Assembly: GCA_009192285.1 (NCBI GenBank) | Contig: WBVU01000012.1 | Coordinates: 620,001-684,000, forward strand | Reading direction: 5' to 3' | From: Morchella semilibera | Taxonomy: Eukaryota; Ascomycota; Pezizomycetes; Pezizales; Morchellaceae | Length of the DNA stretch: 64,000 nt | Shown: in pieces, positions 54,279-64,000 of the stretch | Numbering within the stretch: the first letter of the stretch is position 1 | Layout: the number at the start of each line of letters is the position of its first letter | Program-made: the position numbers and the translations under genes | Notes under the pieces: model-generated | What the model was told of the DNA's origin: nothing | The model's database searches: none | Seen by the model: only the letters and a program-made list of their open reading frames with translations

Positions 54279-57200
54279 TCGGACATGTACTATACCGCAT
54301 ACCGCCTTAAGCTTGGTACTACATGTAGGTACATACATGTATACATGTAGATACATACTACATTAGCGCTTAGGATTAGGACATGTAGTACATCTAAGTA
54401 CTCACTCTCTCTCACTCTGGCACCACGGTATAATGTAAGTACATGTACTTGTGTAGCTACATGTACTATACTTACCCTCTCTCCCCACCTCATGGTGCCT
54501 ATGATATCTCAGCCCACCGCTCTCGAATCACACCGCACCCACCGTGCACGCGGTCTGCCCTGTCCTGGCTGGCTCTGCCCCCGTCCTGTTCCGCAAAACC
54601 TCAGCTCTAATCCGCAGCCCGTCGACTTTCAAAACCAGACAGGAAAAAAAAAAAAAAAAGGAAAGGAAAAAAAGGAAAAAAAGATTAAATCATAAAAAAA
54701 AATTGAGAGGAAACAAACATATTACATGTTCGATCTGTGCTCAGTGCACCTCCTCCGGACTCTTCTCTTATGATAGATGGGATGTCCGATTATAATTTCA
54801 ATTCATCCGATACGTCATGATCTAATGCCATTGAACCGGTAGGCCGCACCGCGATGCTCGTCTCCTCTTCTTCGTCGCTCGCGCGATACGATCATGGGGG
54901 GATCTGCTGGGTTAATTCGGGAATGAAGGTTTCTCACTCTACCTACAACATGTCATGTCCCTACCCACCCCGCTGTAATTAACCTAACCCTACCCTGGTA
55001 GATTAGGTACATACATGTGAAGTATAGATTAGGTTACGTTTAGTGGGGAATTTACAGCCTGCTCATAGGGCGACGGTTTTTTGTTTCTCCCTCCTCCCTC
55101 CCCCGACCGATACGGTATGGCCTTTTTTTTCCCCCTCTGCTGCGTCGTCGACCAGGCGCCCAAATAAACTAAACAAATCCACGCGAGCCACAGCTGTATT
55201 TAGGGTAGAGTGCTGACCCTGGTGCTTTCTTTAGAGTAGGGGGGTTATTTGGGTTGGTTTACTCTTGACACCACTCACTGGACTGTTTAAAAACAGTCAC
55301 GAATGGTCATGGGCAAAAAAAAAAGGGTTGCGAGCTGAGACAGTGAATGATGTCGATAGACACTCGCTGCTCCATCACGCCAGCAGCTGAGGAACTAGAT
55401 TAGCTTTAGCTTTCTCCCGTGTAATCGATCAACTATCAAAACCATGATGTGGGCCCCCGGCTCTCGATATTTGCTAGCCCTTTCCAAACCCGTATAATCC
55501 GACCGCGCATGGCATAGTGTAGCAGCAGATATGGCACAAAGACATAAAAAAAAAAAAAAGGGTAGATCAGTAGGTACAACAGCAACAAAGAAAGCAAAGC
55601 AAAAAACTATAATTAATTGCGTGACCGCCAGCACTGTCCAATTGGGCTGCACCAGAGGAGAAATATGGCCATGGGCGATGACGATGATGCGGAGAACTCT
55701 AGAAGTTAGAAAAAAATTTGAAGAAGCACCAAGAGCTCAAGGCGCCGTCATGCGCAGACAAATGGGATGCTGGGGGAGAGTCGTGACCCTGCTCTTGAGA
55801 CTTTCCACTTGAGACTTTCCATCATGGGCTCCTTCTTGCTTGCCTGCTAGTTAGTTGCCTGACCAGTACTGTGAATATATGATGATGTATGTAGGTAGAG
55901 TACTAGCTAGCCAGCAATCGTATCGGCCTAGACCTAGGAACACATACTGCTCTCCTCTACTACCTGCCACAACAAGCCAGGCATCATGTATAGTAGTGCA
56001 GTTTAAACTTAGGTAAAACTACCCGTTTTTCCACAGAGCCCGGTCCAGGGAAATCGTACGATGGCTCTCAAATGCTCCGTGACGCGTTATTCTCTTGTCA
56101 CTGTTCTTGGAGCCTCTTGGTCTCTTGGTAGCATATGCCCGACTCCTCGATGTTACAACTAACGGATAAATTATCGGAGAACCCCGCACCAGTTTGAGGG
56201 TTAGGGTTCTTACATTTTGCATAGCTACATATGAGCAGATACCAAATAGAGTAGGAAGTACATGTTGGCGGAGTAGATCTGAACGGGAAGGAAGTTAGGG
56301 AAGGGAAGGGAGGAAGGGAAGGAAGGGAGGGAATGGGGAAATATCCTTGCGGGAAATTGAGTGTGCGTACCTACGGCAGCGGATTTGCAATGCAGGTCGC
56401 CTAGGGTGTCGTCAGATATCTTCCGTCGGGAAGTGGAGGTGAGGGGGGTAATTAATCCATCCGTTTTTTTTTTCTTCTTTATATTTTTTTTATACCGGAT
56501 AGGGGAGGTGGGAGGTGGGAGGTGGGGTGATTAAAGGAAAGGGATCATAGGCTGTCACTCGTAAGAACGTGAATGTGTGTAGACCACGTATGTGACTGGG
56601 GGGGGGGGGCAACTTAGTACTTTACTTTAGCTATGTCACCGTAGCTGAAAAGCCTACCCGCTTTACAAAACAACCTTGAAACCGTCTACCAGGATCGCGT
56701 TCAAATTTTTCCAGCCCCCCGAACTCCGGGTGGGAAAAATATGGAGCTCTCTCTCCACTATTCCGGCCCTAACTAATTATAAGGCTCTGTTGTGAATTGT
56801 GCTTTTAATTGCTTGGTGATTTAAGTAGCTCCTACCAAGGAGGATGGATAGATAGGTACATAACATGTAGGATAACCTATCTACACAGACACCATCCTGG
56901 CTACAGGGGTCTCCTCCCGTACCTCCTGACAAAAAAAAAAAAAAAAAAAAAAGCCAACAGTACTCTGGGCCAGGGACTGAGATCGGGTGCGGCGTGAATC
57001 ACGATCTGTCACTCGCTTTTCCCACAAACCCGGGGTAGCTACTGGATGCTGCGAAGCTAGGCGGGAATAAATATACCAAAACACACACGCACGGTTACCC
57101 CCTTTCAATACTACCCGCCGCGGGGTGCCTCGTTTTTTTTTTTTTTTTTTTTTTTAAAGTTCTTGGGACACGCGACGGACATACGTACGTATTCGCTCAG

Positions 57201-59920
57201 AGGGACAGGTAGTTCTTTTTACTTGTAGATACATACAGCTGTGCTTTTCTTCTGCGTCTCTTCCTCTCTCACTCCATTCCTTCCCTCCCCTTTTTTCGAA
57301 CGTGCCTACTGTAGCCCCCCCCCCCCCCAGACCCTCCTTGCCTTAACCCCGCGCACACAACAATTGGCACCGTACCAGACTCAAGCCCAGGGCACACCCA
57401 GCCCAGTACCACGGCAGGGCCAAGGATTATAGCATGTAATCAATTACATACATACACGCATGCATACATACCACATACTATGGGCCGTCAAGCTTGGAAG
57501 ACTCTACACTGGTGCCAGTAAAGCTAGGCGGTCTTGGGCAGTGTAGGAGGTTGTATGGTTCAATGAGAAAAACTTTACCTCAGTCATGATCCATAAATCA
57601 AAGTGTAGATTTTCTAGTAAGTGTAACAATTTTTTCTTTTTCTAGTTCTTTCCTGCCTGTTTCTATTAGAAACCGACCGATGCTCCCCGGGACTTACTAA
57701 AGACCTATGAATACCTAGAGTATAAAAACATGCACATGGCTATAGCCGCGTATAGGAATCCTACCATTTAGGTGGAGGAACTCGATTCTTACACTTCTCA
57801 CCGGCTGGCCACTAACTGCTACCGCCACCGTGCCGTACTTGGGTAGGTATTAAGTCGATACGTCCAAGATCTCACCTCATCAACCTACATATCAATCTAT
57901 TCTCTAGGCAGTCTGGTTCAGGTTACACCAGCTCATCACCGCCGATAGACAGTCCACTAAGCTAGCTACATTTATCTATCTGGGGTAGGAGAGTCAGTTC
58001 GCCAGGGGAACCTTGTTCCTCTGCCTCGGTGACCGATGATGATGGCCTTCGGCCCAAATTATGCCTGGTGCGGTTGTCAATCGGACCGGCCGGCGCAAAA
58101 GCCTGGTTTGCAACCCACCATCGTTGCTGAGCTGGCCCCTTGCTCAAAAGAGGGGGGGGGGATATCTGATTCAGTGTTGTCTGCGGGGAAACATGTGGAG
58201 GTTGGTGGGTTGGGTTGAGATGGGAATGCTTACTTTGGATCGGTGATAGGTTTGACACTCTACCTAAAGGCAGGTCACGTGTGAGTGAGCCAAAATATCG
58301 AGTGATCCTTTGTGATTGCGAAAGACGAATCAATCGGAAAGATTCTATCATTACTACTATTATTATTATTTTCATGATCAATGGTCAATACCACATTAGG
58401 CCCTCTATCAGTCTATCTGAGGCTCAGAAAAGCAACCGCGTCGAATGCGTGTAGTTGATGTGGAAGTACCCATCACAACTGACAAGGTACTGCCATAGGT
58501 ACAGATTTAATATAATGGAAAGAAGTACTTCCAAGGAGATCAGCAAATACCTACATGTATTGTACCTGCACTCCATGACCCAGTAGGTAAGCCCCCAGTT
58601 CGGTTACTTCTCCAATCGCGTCGGCTCAAACCTGAGCTCCATGCACCTAGTGATGTGATGTAGGAACAGCAATATCGATCGACAGCCGCCGAAATATTTT
58701 GGGGTTTACAGACTCGAATCGATGATTACATTACCCCGGCTGCAACCGCAACCGCAGCCGCAACCGTTACCATTTTTTTCTACGACCATTACTATTTCCT
58801 TTACGACTATTACTCAAGTAGAATACGATTGCGTACGAACGCTCTATTCATGTCCGGTCTGAATTACCTTTGCCTCTCTAAAGTTGGGTGAGTAATTAAG
58901 AAGACTAGATATAGATGGCTGCTGGCGTGGTTCTGTAACAGTTATCTATTGATACCTCAGCATGAAATTGCGAGCTTTGAAGGCGTAGCACTTACCTAAA
59001 GCGACTGGTGGCTTGCATAGTAGGAGTTGAGATCTAGCTGAGACAAAGGCTAGGTACTGGCCTATCTATAGTACTCTGCTCGCGGGCATCCGCACCCCTA
59101 TCGCGAATTAGCCACAACCAGAGAGCTGCTACGTAGTGACTCTAGCTCCAGCCAGCTACATACTCTAGAATCTGCTCACACGACCAATAACCACACCGAG
59201 CACAGCATAACAACCTCGTACCTGTATTGCATACCGCAAAACCGCGAGTCTACTAAAGTACATACTCCAGATTATTTATACATATGCCCCCTCAGATCAC
59301 TTATCCGAAAATAATCCCTAGCCTTAAATACAAGCATGATCTGCCGGCACATTGTTCCTGAGATCGACCACCACCCCACTGATGGACTCGGACGCGTTTT
59401 CAACGAGACCGCAGGCCGCATCCTGTCACGAAGTGGGAGAAGGGGGGGGGGGGGGGGAAGAAAAAAAAGGAAAGAAAGAAGTCCCTGACCTTTAACAGAA
59501 TGAACGAACAAAGTTTTTTTCCGTTCGATTGTGAATTGGGGGAAGAGGGCGCCCAATGGTTAACGTTGAGGCTAAAGTCACGACTTTATTTTCTTACCTG
59601 CAGTAGGGCATGTACCCCTCGTACTAGGTACAAAGGTACACACGTATGGAGAGGAACAAGTGCGAGTGGGAACTTCAATTGAACCAGAGGGGTAAAGAGA
59701 AAAAAAAACTTCCACTGACGAAGGGAAGAAATTTCATGAGCGCTCGAAAGTACTTCCCCCCCCGTACACGTGCTACCGTGTATGTAGAAGACTTACTCGG
59801 GCATCTCGTTATCGGTGCATGTTGTCAACGATAACCAACCGACTTAGCTACATACCTTTTCCTTCTCTACAGACTTCCAACCCCGCCCAGCCAGCGGGTT
59901 GTGTATATAGTGTGTACATA
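54279..59920. other. Gene desert, middle part
   Basis: Dense TACATGTA palindromes at 54291-54470, and A/T homopolymers at about 54644, 55546, 56930 and 57129. Purine tracts lie near 56285-56335, and a GCAACCGCA-type repeat at about 58740-58770. No coding region recognised on either strand. Confidence 0.45.
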
Positions 59921-60043
59921 CAGTCAACCCCTCAATAATACGGGGGCACTGCAGACAGATTGCCTCTAGATCAAGTGGGGAGCCCCTCTCCGGCTGTGGA
60001 TACGGTATGGGGTATAGTTACTTCACGCACGTAGAGTTGACCC
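59921..60043. mobile_element. Possible decayed pogo-type MITE
   Basis: The left end CAGTCAACCCCTCAATAATA, preceded by TA, has the form of pogo/Fot1 termini. The proposed right end (GAGTTGACC) pairs over only part of its length. A solo end is equally likely. Confidence 0.35.
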
Positions 60044-60876
60044 TTCTAACAGCCGATGGGATACTTGATCAGCATTGAAGTGCAGGATTAAAGAATGAAA
60101 ATTAAAGAATGAAAAATTAAAAAAAAAAATTAACCCCCCCCCCCACGATGCTGCCCGTTCATTGGCGGCAGCTAGCTTCAATAGCCGACGATGGGTAGAT
60201 ATCAAACAAGCATTTATATTAGTTATACGTGCATTGCATGCTTCGCTCGTCGTGGATCATCGGGCGTGCCGGTCGGTGCGTTCTTAATTGCCCGGAGTAC
60301 TCTGTGATATCGATACCTACTCCGCTGGCTAGCGCTCTGGTTAGCTATGCATGGCTGGAAGTGGAGACAGCAAATACGGCTAGAAATTCTCGTAAATAGA
60401 TACTAATACTATAAACGCCATGTTGGAATAGGTATAACGGCCGGGCTACGATATGGAGTTTGAATTCTCAAAGCCCCCCAGTGTGTGGGATTTTGAGGTC
60501 TGTGGAGACACGTGTGTAGGAGAATTGGATACCCATACTCCAGTACATACCTTGGTCACAGAAGAAGAAGGGGAAGAGGAAGAGGAAGAAGAGGAAGAGC
60601 TCGAGTTGAATCCATACTCCTACTATAACTAAGAAGGGGTGGTGGAAGGTGCGCATGTATCTATATCTATCCTAAGCTGTAGAAAGCCGGACACGTGCAG
60701 GAGGGTGCATTTGGTTGGCGAATAGAGTAGAGCAGGTAATTAACTATATGCATATGTTATCACTCGCACTTTGCGATTCGCACCTTCGCACCCAGTATCA
60801 GATGGAATTATATTATAATCATAGGAGTGACGTACTTATGTGATTTGGTGGCCCAGTGATACTGTTCGTTATAGTA

Positions 60877-60960
60877 CTACGGGTGTAGGGGTAAGTCTGT
60901 AGACAGTGGTCGTGGTTGCAACAGCAGTAGGTGCCTGCGGGCTTGCCCCCACACCCGTAG
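60877..60960. mobile_element. Small TIR element, family B copy 2, intact ends
   Basis: 84 bp flanked by TA. The left end CTACGGGTGTAGGGGTAAG and the right end read on the other strand, CTACGGGTGTGGGGGCAAG, differ at two positions. The internal GTCGTGGTTGCAACAGCAGT is shared with the copy at 44977. Confidence 0.8.
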
Positions 60961-63900
60961 TACTGCGGCCGGCATAACTTATTCTACAGTACTATAGCTG
61001 TAGCTATAGTTTGCTTTTCCGTTAGTTCCCAGGTTTTAGTTTTCTGGAGTCAATATTTTACTAGTCTTAATATAATGCTTGTAGCCTTGTAATTGTAGAT
61101 ATGACCCCAGGTGAGTGATTTACGGTGATGGAAAACGAAATCCCTATCAAGACTATCTAATCAGGCGACCTTCACGACCGCATATTTATTTTGATCTGCA
61201 AAAGTATCATGGAATCTATGTCTCGTGAGTAGGTCTCGAGACTAAATCAGGTTTTGCCCCATCCCGGGACTAGGCCTCAAGTTGTCTTTTTTTCGTGCCT
61301 ATCACTAGATCCAATCGGTGCTGGCCGTCCGTTAGATAATATACACTTGAGGTGGATAAGTAAGTATCAGTATAATGAACTTGGGGTAGCTATGATGGCG
61401 TAAGTATAGAATCATGATTAGTGTCGATCGACCTAACTGGATGGAGATATCGCATTCTGAATTTTCAGCGCCCGTATCCCATTGCCAGTACTTGAGCTTT
61501 GTTATTCGGCCCTGGGGATTAGCATTGATTGACTTGCTGGGTTATACCCAGTGCTCCCGGATCGTTCTCTCCCGGGACTCGTACCCGATAGCTAGTATAT
61601 TCTTGGTGCAGTATTTTGACTTGCATCTATAGGGAACTATCTATCTGGTGATTGTGACCTCTGTAATCCCCACGGGTTGTGTGCTATAGACAAATCTGTA
61701 GATTTTAGTTAGCCTACGCGTAGATATCTTCAACCTAGGATGTAGGGGGGTATATACATGTATATAGTCGTCCCTCCTATTATCCGGGAAAATAGAATCT
61801 CCGAGGAAGCACGGTTTCCTATGCTTCCCACTCTTCCGAGTGTCGACCTTTCCTTTTCGTTAAAAAAGCGGTTTGAACGCTACACGTAGGTAGAGACCTT
61901 TTTTAGTGCGCGGCGGCAGATACTCTCTGCATTGAGCATCATGCATGTGGCGTGAAGGATTTTTTCCTAACCAGCACCAATGGGTGTATAATATCGATGA
62001 CGTAGAAACACTTACCTAAAACTTCAATCATAAATCCGGCGGCATGAACATCTAGGTAGACCATGGATAATCTTTTTTGTGATGCCCATGCGGGTGGGTC
62101 AATGATCATGAGCCAGTGATTCACATAACGGCAATATTTCTGCATACACCCAAGCCCGTGTTCGTGTGCATACACATGGCTGTAATGCATCCAAAATAAT
62201 AACATCAGCGTCTTTTTGCTTCTAATATCATGCCTAGTCCTGCTGGCGTTCCTCATCCCATCGCCGGCAAGTGGTGTTATCTAGAACACAAGAGTTCTTG
62301 TTTTCCGATCTAGAAGAAAACTCATAGAAACACTAGTTAGTGGTGATCTGCCACCACACCCGAACCACATATAATAGCATGTACAGCCAATAACATAATG
62401 CTTGTGTTACCAGATGTTTGACTCGACCTTATACCTAGGAAAATCCCCTTGCAGGCACTAATATTATATTAGGTAGTGCATATGTCGTTGATTTTCAGCC
62501 ACAATTCCGCAATAGGCGCCGGTGGTAGTTGGGCTATCCTTAAGCTTGTCAACTAATAGGAAAGCATATCGGTTGTTACTTGATATCTGAGGAGCTAGAA
62601 CTCTCTATGGGTGCCCCCTCAGGCCCGGGGACGTTGCCTTTTGGTAGATTTCGTGAAAACACCATCCCATGTTCAATCTCCCCCGGGCCCGCTAACAATG
62701 GTCAGAACTAGTTTTCTAGTTTGGAATTCTTGTTTTAATGTATATTCTTCAAACAATCGTCTTGACTCACCTTGAGTCAAAAGCAGGGCTCTGTAAGGTT
62801 TAGGGCCCGTTTAATTGGCGGGCCGTAGCAAAGATAACAGCGTTTTGAAGCAATCACCAAAGACGTAGCGGAGTTCCGTGTTGAAACAGAGTTTTCTAGG
62901 TGGTTGCCTTTGTCCGAATGGCTCCAGTAAAACAGCTATAATCTGACCTTGATTTTTTTTGAAAGTTTCTATACCTTTGAGCATACCTACCCATGCCCAT
63001 ATTGCGGAAGCAAGCAAGAATTCCCACCAGACCTTAATAAACCACATAATATGGATTTATATAGGGTCGATACCTAGACCTAACGATAGTAATCGTTCTA
63101 GTCCTTAAATCCCACATCAAGGAGACTGATATGTTGCAGCTTAATTGAGTTCTGGGGAGGTTAAACTTAGGGCTAGTGGCAGCTAATTAGCTAAGATCTT
63201 AAGACGAACGCTCTCAACCTCAATCCTGATATTATCTGATCATCTTAGTGACGCCTTATTCGTGTATATATACATAGGTTAGTTCGTTGATGGAGTAAGG
63301 CCCACTGAACTTGCGCTTCAGTTGTCAAGGAATATAACCACACCAACCCTACCTAGCATATTTATATTATACCCAAAGGCTGCACTGGAACCCAAGGTTA
63401 TGGCACTATGTAGCCTAGAGATACAGGGTTAGTTTTGAAGGTTACCCTATATAAGAACTCTCAATGTAATGTTGACCCAGTTCATACCTTCTGAACTCGA
63501 GCTGTACCTAAACAATAATATTGGTACTTATCGTAGGCCTCGGCTCCATACCAAAGACCAACACCACTATGATTTCGGTTAATAAACGCGCGGTGGGCGC
63601 CGACATTTCTTATTGCAGTATTTTCTGGTGCGAGGTTGAGGAAAGCTTTTAGCGGGAGTTTTTTTTTTTTGTTTACATCAGTAATCGTATCTTTTAGCGG
63701 GAGTGAACCCTGAGAGCGAACTGATGAAACTACCCAATAATTGAACCGATGGTAAAAACGAGGAGAGAAGGAGGAAGGGGGAAGGTCCCTCTATAGTATA
63801 GTTTTGAAAAGAACAAGTGTCTACAATATCAAAGTACACGCAGTTTGGCGGCTACAGTGAAGGCCAAACAAGTACATATATGACGTAACAAATGACAACC

Positions 63901-63986
63901 AGCAAAAAAAGAAGCCAAAATCGTCCCATCTGCCATTTACAATGCCCAGCCCTGGCCCCCGCATGGAAAATTTGCATAAAATCTCG
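60961..63986. other. Gene desert, right part
   Basis: No supported gene. A pogo-like single end (AGTCGTCCCTCCTATTATCC, near 61766) stands without a matching partner. A GGGCCCGTTTAATTGGCGGG palindrome-like stretch lies near 62805. Frames at 61939-62256 and 62811-63047 have no family match. Confidence 0.45.
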
Positions 63987-64000
63987 ATTAGGGTTAGGGT
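63987..64000 (+). repeat. Telomere-type repeat TTAGGG at the right edge
   Basis: The window ends ATTAGGGTTAGGGT, two units of the usual ascomycete telomere repeat with the G-rich strand running 5' to 3' toward the edge, as expected at a right chromosome end. Only about 14 bases are visible, so a short internal tract cannot be excluded. Confidence 0.55.

Noticed and set aside
56082-61721. Further ACGCGT boxes at 56082 and 61716
   Set aside because: No gene start nearby, so treated as chance occurrences and as a caution on the promoter boxes.
1-64000. CRISPR arrays, rRNA genes, retroelements and virus-like genes
   Set aside because: Scanned by eye for spaced repeats, rRNA-like blocks and reverse transcriptase or capsid motifs; none seen.

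Overview
The window reads as nuclear DNA of a filamentous ascomycete (Pezizomycotina). The evidence is a set of housekeeping genes with short GT-AG introns, a bHLH-zip SREBP with the fungal C-terminal region, an APSES-ankyrin Mbp1, a BRAP2 homologue, a UBR7-type protein and a fungal PI-PLC. Intergenic DNA is long, rich in homopolymer runs and carries small TIR elements, which would suit an early-diverging lineage such as Pezizomycetes, but I cannot fix the genus. The last bases (63987-64000) are TTAGGG repeats in the orientation of a right chromosome end, and the last 13.5 kb hold no convincing gene, so the right part looks subtelomeric.

Layout: 1.2-2.1 kb small coiled-coil gene (-); 3.0-5.7 kb MBP1 (-); 5.7-10.3 kb spacer with two MITEs; 10.3-13.3 kb SREBP (+); 13.3-17.2 kb spacer with GC-rich islands and a large inverted repeat; 17.2-20.3 kb BRCT protein (-); 20.7-22.9 kb BRAP2/ETP1 (-) divergent from MCM2 (+, 23.3-26.2 kb); 26.7-27.7 kb ribosomal protein eL19 (+); 28.3-28.9 kb FAM32A-like (-); 29.3-29.9 kb secreted Kre9/Knh1-like protein (+); 30.3-31.9 kb UBR7 (+); 34.8-35.9 kb single-pass membrane protein (+); 37.2-38.3 kb AKR7-type aldo-keto reductase (+); 39.7-43.3 kb UPF1 (-); 46.9-50.5 kb PI-PLC (-); 50.5-64.0 kb gene desert to the telomere-like end.

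How the genes connect: Mbp1 is the DNA-binding subunit of the G1/S factor MBF, whose site is ACGCGT. That site lies just upstream of MBP1 itself, of MCM2 (two copies) and of the BRCT gene, so the window may hold a regulator with two of its targets. The SREBP gene has an SRE-like site in its own upstream region. UPF1 (mRNA decay), eL19 (ribosome), BRAP2 and UBR7 (ubiquitin pathway) are unlinked housekeeping functions.

Exon structures were worked out by hand from splice sites and family conservation. Striking cases are a 9-nt microexon in MBP1, a start codon split by an intron in eL19, 30- and 32-nt introns in MCM2, and a reading-frame change in the UPF1 tail at a homopolymer.
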